Positions 12,301 through 17,100 of a DNA stretch of 64,000 bases are shown here, one piece after another. The stretch comes from M3007 sp041741155 (GTDB taxonomy: Bacteria; Bacteroidota; Bacteroidia; Chitinophagales; Saprospiraceae). The notes under the pieces are model-generated. The model saw only the letters and a list, made by a program, of their open reading frames with translations, had not been told where the DNA came from and did no database searches. Within the stretch, counting starts at the first letter, position 1, and each line of letters starts with the position of its first letter. The stretch is from positions 1 through 64,000 of the forward strand of contig JBGSKO010000018.1 in NCBI GenBank assembly GCA_041741155.1. The letters are read 5' to 3'. Position numbers and translations under genes: made by a program.

Positions 12301-12400
12301 CAAGCCGATGAACCCGGCTGTATTTGTGTGGTGGGCCGAGATCGAGCTCGTCAGCGGGCAAAAGATTTTGATGAAAGGCGATGTGACAATTGTGGAGTAA
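350..12400 (+). CDS. giant T9SS type B secreted repeat protein (4016 aa, adhesin-like)
   Basis: A signal peptide ends near residue 21 (LQNLAAQ). Residues about 173-398 look like the choice-of-anchor L domain, with the FGSEEYCEF and GFFISGP motifs. About 402-520 is Calx-beta-like. Two SprB-type repeats follow at about 680-822 (pattern NPTCFGANNGSV). Residues 823-3753 are 35 tandem Ig/PKD-like domains of about 84 aa, most with a Cys in an LTC motif near the start and a second in NGCT near the end, which could form a disulfide in each domain. Residues from about 3920 to the end match the gliding-motility-associated type B sorting domain (APNAISPN, IYDRWGNQVF, GWDG). Known proteins of this build are exported by T9SS and act as surface adhesins or in gliding; the exact role here is inference. 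The gene stands alone and is closed by a strong terminator. No exact promoter was found upstream. Confidence 0.93.
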   Translation: MGFRTTLFLLTSLLFLQNLAAQNTVSLQLNEQRQRIPTDVSYGENTIRVCGLIPGTTYMVVAVPRIVGDKTPMVLTMTEPGLEKEAKKMSRADRPQLRQFLAVDACMEFSLQVDNSRQSGKMPIYLSVSCVDCPEANAFMEKFLNQLESMGMANLSTTGGVSASSLVTTLIGGNCFQVANAASVGPAQSRGTFNNGLTNIGINTGVVLCTGNVASLPGPNNASNTSANTAGFNQNSADDADLATLTNGNQWDVVKLEFDFTPTAESVSFQYVFGSEEYCEFANSNFNDVFGFFISGPGITGNQNVALLPVAGNPPVTINNVNHVDNTAFYVNNNAFNPCQNVGACCASECALDGWTTVLTATIDDLIPCETYHIKLAIADIADGALFSAVFLKANSFNAGGVVKANPTYPAGFNYVIEGCNGGFIRFIRAGGDINEPLVVNFTIGGSADPGDDYDVLPNTITIPAGATFIDMPVNVLADLIIEGQETITITLDNPCSCDLIEFTFYIQDKEPLEVELEDIELCGVPSTTLSPNILSPGVPPLSYDWSTGDTTQTITISSPGPTTYTVTVTDACGDTSTAEATVTLEPAPTATLSGAGVFCTGQPPTVDLTLTFTGTGPWTVEMDNNGNTETLTFTNSPTIYTVSDPGTYTLVSVESSTGCPGTATGTVVLSEVTVDLNVTANNPTCFGANNGSVQATASGGNGPFTYAWSNGPSGPNQTGLPPGTYTVTATNAQGCTAEETVDLTEPPQLTASTTNTGNIDCNNPTGSADLDVSGGTPDYTFNWSGGSGGQNPTFTTGGTYTVTVTDDNNCTVTASVTITSNLTPPVAAATVPGQINCINSEITINGNGSSQGPNFTYEWNGPGLVCCETTLEPLVNAGGTYTLTVTNSDNGCTATVAVTVVENTTPPIAVIAPPQEIGCNMPTLTLSGNGSSNGNGFTFEWTTDGGNFTCCTNTLNPQIDQAGTYTISVTNTNNGCTAEATVTVSGDVTPPTATIAPPAVVDCNMPELELDASGSSQGGNITYQWSAGGGGNIVSGGDTTNPTIDAGGTYTITVTNTDNNCTATASVTVAANLTPPVAVATTPPPLTCQDPELTLNGNGSSQGPDFTYEWTANPGNIVSGENTLNPVIDEAGSYTLVVTNNANGCTSSTTVNVTSNQDNPDADAGPDLTVNCTTPNLQLQGSGSSGNGIVIQWTANPGNITGGANTYSPTINQPGTYVLVVTNTNNGCSSTDEVTIDANFDTPTAQIEPPLVVDCNNPTIEIDGSGSTQGPEITYNWTANPGNITGGGNSTNPTVNQAGTYTLVVTNTESGCTDTASVTVTSNLTPPVAVAVTPPILTCANPELTINGNGSSQGPDFTYEWTANPGNIVSGENTLNPVIDEAGSYTLVVTNQANGCTSSTTVNVNANQNYPDANAGPALTLNCANPNLQLQGSGSSGNGIVIAWSANPGNITGGANTYSPTINQPGTYTLVVTNTTNGCSSTDEVTIDSNFDVPTAVIAPPLVVDCNNPTIEIDGSGSSQGPEFTYNWAANPGNITGGGNSTNPTVNQAGTYTITVTNTDNGCTATSSVTVTSNLTPPVAVAATPPLLTCQNPEVTINGNGSSQGPDFTYEWTTGNGNIVSGETTLNPVVDQAGAYTLVVTNQANGCTSSTTVNVSSNQNFPNVNAGPELQLDCLHPTVQLQGSGSSGPGFTILWTANPGNIVSGANTYSPIVNQPGTYNVVVTNTANGCTNEDAVTITSNFDVPVVAIEPPLVINCYNPSIELDAGGSSQGPEYTFLWTANPGNIQSGGASPYPTVNQPGTYNLVVTNTESGCTATSSVTVTANLAQPTAIATTPGLLTCQNPEITLNGNGSSQGPEFTYEWTTNNGNIVSGETTLNPVIDQPGTYTLVVTNQDNGCTRTATVTVSSNQNFPNVSAGPEYLLNCVNPTLQLNGSGSSGPGFVIQWTANPGNIVSGANTYAPTINQPGIYYVVVTNTANGCTAEDFVQIEANFDQPVASIAPPDIVNCYTPEVELDASASTDGPDIVYTWSTVNGNIIGGQGTPNLTVNQGGTYNLLVSNVVSGCTATASMTVLQNLTLPNANAGPGATLSCTISQLTLNGSGSSGPNFIYEWWTNGGSIVSGESTLNPVIDAPGQYTLMVTNTTNGCSRESTVNILADQNAPTAFAGSDAELTCTAPSVQLNGFGSTSGNGITYQWVANPGNIVSGATTLTPTVNSFGYYTLIVTNTANGCTDESEVFVDDNIVYPVASIFPAQQLNCVFETVELDAGGSSGDNLAFAWTPNSLILSGQGTENPEVGQTGTYNLVVTNTGNGCTATASVTVTQDITPPVAVAVPSASITCQSPQTTLNGSGSSDGYPFFYEWTTQNGNIVSGNLTLNPIVNQVGAYTLTVFNIENGCTAQTTVQVITQQTFPTANAGPAQTITCAAQQLNLDGSGSSQGQQYTYVWTTQNGNIVSGGNTLNPLVNAPGTYELSVVNTQTGCTSTASVSVAQNTTNPVAAVAPGGVLSCTVSTLTLDGTASSTGGNFTYNWTTAAGNIVSGQGTLNPIVDATGTYSLLVTNTTNGCTTTASTTVTADASVPTASAGPATTLTCAVTQITLDGSASSQGADFTYTWTGPGIVSGGNTLAPTINMPGTYALSITNTSNGCTASSNVVIPADVALPIAEAGDAAVLNCIDTVLTINGNASSSGPLFVYAWTASPGGNILSGANTLMPQIDQPGTYTLLISNTYNGCTATDAVGISQNTALPTASAGAPGLITCTNSTVTLSGSGSTGQDFVYLWTTPNGSIASGANTLSPVVDAPGTYNLLVTNSMNGCTAVSAVAVAKDANVPVAIAIAPGPLTCATTQIQLNGNGTTTGPTLQYNWSTSNGNIISGATTLNPTVNQPGQYTLNVFNSANNCEALFTVNVTQDLAAPAANAGAPAVISCANPVLTLNGGASSQGANFTYQWSTVTGNIVSGATTTTPQVDRSGNYVLVVTNTQNGCTASASVQILLDQNSPQAEAGPQQQLTCVANSIALNGAGTSVGPNFVYQWTAAGGGNIVSGETTLNPVVNAAGQYTLLVTNPTNGCTSVDAVNVIVNVAPPVAVVAAPPVLNCQLTQTALSTTGSSTGSNFTYNWTTVGGGFVSGANSPAPVVNKPGTYNLVITNTGNGCTTTASTVVTQNVLQPTTDAGITAELNCITTFLTLNGVVGNLGGSNAQYAWATSNGNIVSGSNSLNPMIDAPGIYVLTVTNLDNFCTATDQVAIAENVNLPTAAVAAAPVLTCAVPTVPLDGNGSSSGALFSYQWVAQGGGNILSGATSLLPTVNTPGTYVLTVTNNNNKCTTTASVTVTQNITPPDAVAGNTVTLTCTTPTLQLNGAGSSTGNQYSYEWSTLNGDILSGASTLQPTIGAPGLYTLLVTNATNGCTKEADVQVLQDAGAPVATAAAPGELTCTVQTVTLNGTGSSVGSNFGYQWSTANGQILSGGTTLQPAVGAPGTYQLLVTNSQNGCTAIRNVTVTQNIVPPDVVTNAANTITCATTSISLSAFGTGGSQGLGYVWTTTNGNITIGANTANPTVNAGGLYNLVVTDVYNGCTNTAQVPVSTDTQAPAIAIAAPNLLTCAVVQVTLDGTASAQGSQYSYTWTGPGIVSGTSSLVPVVNQPGSYSLAIVNNLNGCTASATAAVQQNVQLPIAEAGNGFELTCSVDEGTLSSAGSSAGSGFSYLWSTQTGNILSAPTAAAPAVNAPGTYALLVTNLQTGCTSTDNVVVTENTNYPSSLNLFTEPPSCDDRKGTIRFVEVQGGVGPYLYSIDGGSTFLTANQFENLNPGQYLLVVQDVNGCEYEESLTFQVPVEPDVIFGPEISLSYGESATLTAQINIPLYQVDSIIWSPMESLTLTDKPNVVIARPFTSTQYTVRVVNKEGCEDRATIIVRVSDPNLWAPNAISPNKEDGQNDVFLLFAGPNTVNKINSLQIYDRWGNQVFFKENIEPNNEKYGWDGRFRGKPMNPAVFVWWAEIELVSGQKILMKGDVTIVE
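2816..11608 (+). repeat. array of 35 tandem Ig/PKD-like domain repeats
   Basis: Counting by the conserved linker and the LTC...NGCT cysteine pair gives 35 copies of 82-85 residues (residues 823-3753, average 83.7 aa or 251 bp). The common core is NGSGSS-QG-x-x-F-T-Y-x-W, then GNIVSG, then PGTY-x-L-V-V-T-N. Copies in the second half (from repeat 16 on) are more diverged from one another than those in the 3569-6580 block. Confidence 0.9.
3569..6580 (+). repeat. higher-order repeat: four exact-length 753-bp trimers
   Basis: Domain copies 4-15 follow a strict three-type order. Type 1 begins LTPPVAVA and carries NGNGSSQGPDFTYEW. Type 2 begins QN-x-P and carries QLQGSGSSG. Type 3 begins FD-x-P and carries PPLVVDCNNPTIE. 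The type 1 copies start at 3569, 4322, 5075 and 5828, and copy 16 starts at 6581, so each trimer is exactly 753 bp (251 codons). This implies duplication of a three-domain block after the single-domain array already existed. Confidence 0.92.
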
Positions 12401-12422
12401 GCAATTACGGCAATAACTGCAA

Positions 12423-12459
12423 AGCGGGGCGGTGGCTGGTAGCCACCGCCCCGCTGCTT
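12423..12459 (+). terminator. rho-independent terminator of the giant repeat protein gene
   Basis: A perfect 15-bp GC-rich stem (12423-12437 with 12441-12455) with a 3-base loop is followed by GCTTTT. It lies 22 bases after the stop codon. Confidence 0.85.
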
Positions 12460-12485
12460 TTAGAAGTTAAGGCGTTTAACTCAGG

Positions 12486-12890
12486 TTACACCTCCCGGTT
12501 CAGCATCCAGGGGATACCAAACTTGTCCGTCACCATACCGAACACCGCACCCCAGAAGGTTCCTCCAAGGGGCATGGTTACTTTTCCGCCTTCGGCCAGG
12601 CAATTAAAAATGCGTTCCTGCTCGGCGCCGTCCGTCAGATTGATGCTCAGTGTCACCATTTCCCCGGAAGGAACGGGCTGACCAGGCATGCCGTCGGAAG
12701 CCATAAAATACATACCGTCGGCCTTAAATTCCGCGTGCATGATCTTTTGTTTGTGTTCCTCCGACGACTCCACCGGGCTGTCGCCAAAGCGCTGCATGGA
12801 GGTTATTTCACCGCCAAAACAGGTTTTATAAAAGTTCAGGGCCTCTTCGCAAGTGCCTGGGAATGCGAGGTAAACATTGAGTTGCTTCAT
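12486..12890 (-). CDS. VOC family protein (PhnB/YjdN-like)
   Basis: This 134-aa protein begins MKQLNVYLAFPGTCEEALNF, followed by the FYKTCFGGEI motif and a second half ending WGAVFGMVTDKFGIPWMLN. That is the typical two-motif pattern of the PhnB/YjdN group of the vicinal oxygen chelate (glyoxalase/bleomycin-resistance) superfamily. Members of this group are small cytoplasmic dimers whose substrate is mostly unknown; the old label 3-demethylubiquinone methyltransferase-like is not supported. The length is normal for the family. It faces the giant adhesin gene tail to tail, with the strong terminator between them, and the AntA-like gene lies upstream on the same strand, 93 bases away. No function is assigned beyond the fold. 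Confidence 0.85.
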   Translation of the reverse strand: MKQLNVYLAFPGTCEEALNFYKTCFGGEITSMQRFGDSPVESSEEHKQKIMHAEFKADGMYFMASDGMPGQPVPSGEMVTLSINLTDGAEQERIFNCLAEGGKVTMPLGGTFWGAVFGMVTDKFGIPWMLNREV

Positions 12891-12983
12891 TATTTTGATA
12901 GATTGTTTTATGGTAGCGGCAAACTTTAGTCCGCCGAAAAAATTCCAAACGTACGCCGGACTGAAGTTCGCCGCTACTTACTG

Positions 12984-13361
12984 CTATGCCGTCTGGCGGG
13001 AGCGGCCCGCCTCGGGAACAGTCGGCGTTTGCTGAAACAGGTTCATCTGGCCGTTTTGCTCGATTACGTCCAGCAGGCGGGCGTATTTCAATTTGTATTT
13101 ACTGTTGGTGCGCAGGGCGATCAACTTGGCGAGTTCGAGCGTGAGGTAGAAGTCTTCTATCGGTTCGCCGGGACGCGGGCGCCGGGCATAGTCGCGCAAG
13201 GGCTGCGGGCGGCGGATACCGTCGCGGAATTCATACAGGTCTTTCATCCACTTCCGCAATTGCGTGCCGTACTGTGTGCTGGACAATTGCAAAACCTGAT
13301 ACAGGTTGGAAGCGATCACCACCTTGGTGCCTTGTTTGCTGAGCAGAACTTCCAGTTCCAT
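12984..13361 (-). CDS. AntA/AntB-like domain protein (hypothetical)
   Basis: The 125-aa product starts MELEVLLSKQG and contains VVIASNLYQVLQLSSTQYG, a WMKDLYEF segment, then DFYLTLELAKLIALRTNSK. This order (ASNLY...Q, W-x-K-D, then DFYLTLELAK) resembles the AntA/AntB antirepressor domain of phages. In Bacteroidota, similar proteins also occur alone outside prophages, and no other phage gene lies nearby. The longer frame opening at 13430 is rejected because a well-formed promoter lies at 13400-13431, inside that extension. The ATG at 13361 is about 30 bases after the predicted transcription start. The role is unknown; DNA-binding or regulatory function is only a guess. Confidence 0.7.
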   Translation of the reverse strand: MELEVLLSKQGTKVVIASNLYQVLQLSSTQYGTQLRKWMKDLYEFRDGIRRPQPLRDYARRPRPGEPIEDFYLTLELAKLIALRTNSKYKLKYARLLDVIEQNGQMNLFQQTPTVPEAGRSRQTA

Positions 13362-13399
13362 AGCCGTCTGTTTTAGTAAGAATTGTTTTAAAAACGCGA

Positions 13400-13431
13400 C
13401 AAACTTAAACGGTTTGTTTTTTAAACACAAA
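13400..13431 (-). promoter_or_regulatory. Bacteroidota-type promoter of the AntA-like gene
   Basis: On the minus strand a TTTG (-33) is followed after exactly 20 bases by TAAGTTTG, which matches the TAnnTTTG -7 element of Bacteroidota primary sigma promoters. The predicted start of transcription is near 13393. It decides the start codon choice at 13361. Confidence 0.7.
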
Positions 13432-13616
13432 TTATTTGTTTTAATTTTTTTTATTTTTTTAAAACAGTTAATCTAAATAAAACATTTTCAGATACTTAGT
13501 ATTGTATTTAAAATTGCTCGCCAACTGTAACCTGCTGGCTTTCAGGCATCCAAACAAACAAACAAAAAGGAGGAAATGGCATTTTTAAGCACACTAAAAA
13601 ACCGCGGATAATGGCT

Positions 13617-13624
13617 TAACTTTG
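13617..13624 (+). promoter_or_regulatory. -7 promoter element of the efflux operon (probably leaderless)
   Basis: TAACTTTG matches TAnnTTTG and ends 5 bases before the ATG at 13630, so the transcript would have almost no leader. No good -33 TTTG is seen 19-21 bases upstream, so the element may need an activator or be weak. Confidence 0.5.
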
Positions 13625-13629
13625 CGCCG

Positions 13630-14025
13630 ATGTTTTCCAATAACCGCTATAACACAGGCTTGTTCCTTCTGGTCCTCTACCTGGCCACAGCAACTCCTTT
13701 GGCGGAATTGGTCAAGGTGCCCGTCCTGTTCGAGCACTTTCAGGAACACCGGCAGGAATCCCCGGATATTTCAGTGCTGGATTTTTTCCGCATCCATTAT
13801 TTCAACGGCAACGAGCGGGACGCGGATTACTCCCGTGATATGCAGCTGCCGTTCAAGACTTTCGAAGCTTCTTCTGCGGTATTGGCACTTGTTCAGCCTC
13901 CTGCGGACTGGGCAATATCCGACGCACCAACCCCATCTCTGATACGCAAGCAAATTTTGCCGGCATCTCTGCTTTTCCCGCCCAATCCTTTCGTGGCGAT
14001 GCCAGCCCAGCCGCCCGAAGCGTAA
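13630..14025 (+). CDS. small membrane-anchored protein preceding the RND efflux pump
   Basis: This 131-aa protein has one N-terminal hydrophobic stretch (about residues 10-25, TGLFLLVLYLATATPLAEL). It is followed by VKVPVLFEHFQEHRQ, SVLDFFRIHYFNG, an acidic DADYSRD segment and QLPFKTF, then a low-complexity proline-rich tail. I know similar short unnamed proteins placed directly before CzcA/CusA-type pumps in other Bacteroidota; the conserved piece is the VKVP-x-L-x-x-H-x-x-E-H motif. Its function is not established. It could be an accessory subunit or periplasmic metal-binding helper, but it has no Cys or Met cluster and only a few His residues. It is 170 bases before the pump gene on the same strand. 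Confidence 0.65.
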   Translation: MFSNNRYNTGLFLLVLYLATATPLAELVKVPVLFEHFQEHRQESPDISVLDFFRIHYFNGNERDADYSRDMQLPFKTFEASSAVLALVQPPADWAISDAPTPSLIRKQILPASLLFPPNPFVAMPAQPPEA

Positions 14026-14059
14026 TTCTGCTCAATCTTTCCCAGAACTTATATATCCG

Positions 14060-14090
14060 GACTTTCCAGGTTTTAGAAACCTGGAAAGTC
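14060..14090. repeat. dispersed intergenic inverted repeat, copy 1
   Basis: A perfect 14-bp stem (GACTTTCCAGGTTT with its complement) has a 3-base loop. There is no T-run, so it is not a classical terminator. A second, one-mismatch copy of the same stem sequence lies at 23134-23167. Confidence 0.7.
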
Positions 14091-14131
14091 AAATACTGTA
14101 TGTTTCCGCCGCACGCCGGAGGTCTTATCCC

Positions 14132-14168
14132 TGTACTTGGTTGAAAAGTCAAGCGCGGTACAAGTACA
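14132..14168. promoter_or_regulatory. inverted repeat upstream of the RND pump gene (possible operator)
   Basis: TGTACTTG (14132-14139) and its complement CAAGTACA (14161-14168) face each other across 21 bases, 28 bases before the pump start codon. It could be an operator or an RNA hairpin; nothing in the sequence proves either. Confidence 0.3.
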
Positions 14169-14195
14169 TATTACTCATCGCTTACCACTAAAAAA

Positions 14196-17100
14196 ATGCT
14201 ACAATCCATCATAGATTTTTCCATCCGGAACAAACTCATCGTCGGCCTCTTCGTGCTGGCGTTGGTCGGCTGGGGTAGCCTGCAAATCGCCCGGCTACCC
14301 ATAGATGCCGTGCCGGACATCACCGACAATCAGGTGCAGGTGATCACCATTACCCCGGCGCTCGGCGCCCCCGATGTGGAGCGCCTCATCACATTCCCCA
14401 TCGAACAGGTATGCAGCAACATTCCAGGCCTGAAGGAAATACGCAGCTTTTCGCGCTTCGGTTTGTCGCTCGTTACCATCGTTTTCGACGACGCTACCGA
14501 TGTCTATTGGGCGCGGCAGCAAATCAGCGAGCGGCTGCAACAGGTTCAAAACCAGATCCCCGCAGGGATCGGCTCGCCCGAACTGGCGCCGGTTACCACC
14601 GGTCTGGGCGAAATTTTCCAGTACGTTGTAAAACCCAAACCCGGTTATGAAAGCCGGTACGATGCCGCCGAACTGCGTACCATTCAGGACTGGATCGTGC
14701 GCCGCCAACTGCTCGGCACGCCCGGCGTAGCCGACGTCAGCAGTTTTGGCGGATTGGTAAAACAGTACGAAGTAGCCGTGCAGCCGGCTCGCCTCCAGGC
14801 TTTCGGTTTGACTATTGCCGACGTTTTCGACGCCCTCGAGCGCAACAACCAGAACACCGGAGGCGCCTACATTGAAAAAGGCCCCACCGTGCTGTTTATC
14901 CGCACCGAGGGACTGGCGCAAAACCTGGACGACCTGCGCGCCATCCCGGTCAAAAGCCTGCCCGACGGTACGCCGGTGCTGGTGCGCGACGTAGCCGAAG
15001 TGCGCTTCGGCACTGCCATGCGCTACGGGGCGGTATGTTTCAACGACGAAGGCGAAGTAGCCGGGGCCGTGGTGATGATGCTCAAAGGCGAAAACTCATC
15101 TGCCGTCATCAAACGGGTAAAAGAAAGGATTGCGCAGATCAGCAAAACCCTGCCTGAGGGTGTAGAAATAGAACCGTTCCTCGACCGCACCAAAATGGTG
15201 AACAACGCCATTTCCACCGTGGAGCGCAACCTGATCGAAGGAGCGCTGATCGTCGTGCTGGTGCTGGTGTTTTTCCTGGGCAATTTCCGCGCAGGGCTGG
15301 TCGTAGCCACCGTCATCCCGTTGTCCATGCTTTTTGCCGTGAGCATGATGAACCTGTTCGGCGTGAGCGGCAACCTCATGAGCCTCGGCGCCATTGACTT
15401 CGGACTCATCGTGGACGGCGCGGTCATCGTCGTGGAGGCCGTCATGCACCGCCTTACCCACCACCACTACCGGGAAGTGGAGCAAGGGGGCGCCATTTCC
15501 CAAGCCCAAATGGACAACGAGGTGCGCAGTTCCGCAGGGCGTATGATGAATGCCGCCGTTTTTGGCCAGGTCATCATCCTGATCGTGTACCTGCCCATCC
15601 TTGCCCTGGAAGGTATTGAGGGTAAAATGTTTCGGCCAATGGCCCAAACGGTAGCGTTTGCCGTACTGGGCGCCCTGTTGTTATCGGTGACTTACGTGCC
15701 GATGATGAGCGCTTTTTTTCTGAATAAAAAAATTAGCCATAAAGCCAGCTGGAGCGATCGGATGATGACCTACCTCGAACGCTGGCACCACATCACGCTC
15801 GGCAGAGTACTCCAGTTTCCCAAAACCGTAGTGGCGGCTTCGCTGGCAATGTTTGTTGCTGCTGTTCTCTTGCTCGGTACCCTCGGCGGCGAGTTTATAC
15901 CCGAACTGGAAGAGGGCGATTTCGCCGTAGATACCCGCGTACTCACGGGCAGCAACCTGACCACCACCATTGAGGCTACGCAGCAAACAGCCCATGTGCT
16001 GCTCGAAAATTTCCCGGAAGTGGAAAAAGTAGTGACCAAAATCGGCTCCGGAGAGATCCCCACCGATCCCATGCCGATCGAGGCGGCCGACATGATGGTG
16101 ATATTAAAGGATAAAAAAGAGTGGACCTCCGCCAAATCCTTTGACGAACTGGCCGAGAAAATGGGCGCGAAACTACAAGCAATCCCCGGCGTAACCACCG
16201 GTTTCCAGTTCCCCGTGCAAATGCGGTTCAACGAGCTGATGACCGGCGCCCGGCAAGACGTGGTGTGCAAAATTTTCGGGGAAGACCTCGATACCCTTGC
16301 CAACTATGCCCACCGCCTCGGCGACCTGATCAACACCGTGGAAGGGGCCCGCGACCTGTACGTGGAGCGCGTGACGGGTATGCCGCAGATTGTGGTGAAT
16401 TACCACCGGGACGCCTTAGCCAAATACGGGTTGCACATCCGCGACGTAAACCGGGTGGTCAACACCGCCTTCGCAGGTGAAAGCGCCGGACTCGTGTTCG
16501 AAGGTGAGCGCCGGTTCGATCTCGTGCTGCGCATGGCCTCCGAAGAACGGAGCGACCTGAGCGACGTACAAAACCTGCTCATCCCGACCTTGAGCGGGGC
16601 CCAAATCCCCCTCAGCCAGGTCGCCGACGTACAAATTGTGGAAGGCCCCAGCCAGATCCAGCGCGAGGATGCCAAACGCCGTATTGTGGTGGGTTTCAAT
16701 GTACGCGGCCGCGATGTGCAGAGTATCGTGGACGAACTGCACACCAAAATCGAAAGCCGGATCGCCTTCCCGCCGGGTTACTACATCACCTACGGCGGTG
16801 CATTCGAAAACCTGCAGGAGGCCAAACAACGCCTCGGGATCGCTGTGCCCGTAGCCCTGCTCTTGATTTTTCTGCTCCTGTACTTTGCCTTCAATTCCGT
16901 CAAATACGGCCTGCTGATCTATTCCGCTATCCCGCTCTCGGCCATCGGCGGCGTGCTGGCCCTTTGGTTGCGCGACATGCCGTTCAGCATTTCGGCGGGC
17001 GTGGGCTTTATCGCCTTGTTCGGCATTTCGGTACTGAACGGGATCGTACTCATTTCGGAGTTCAACCGCCTGCACCAGGGCGGATTGATTGACGTACGCC

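Noticed and set aside
12984..13361. Prophage remnant suggested by the AntA-like domain
   Set aside because: No other phage gene lies near it and the gene has an ordinary host-type promoter.
13576..13611. Eleven-codon frame preceded by AGGAGG
   Set aside because: The Shine-Dalgarno-like motif is only two bases from the ATG, the peptide is very short, and Bacteroidota rarely use such sites. No sign of attenuation.
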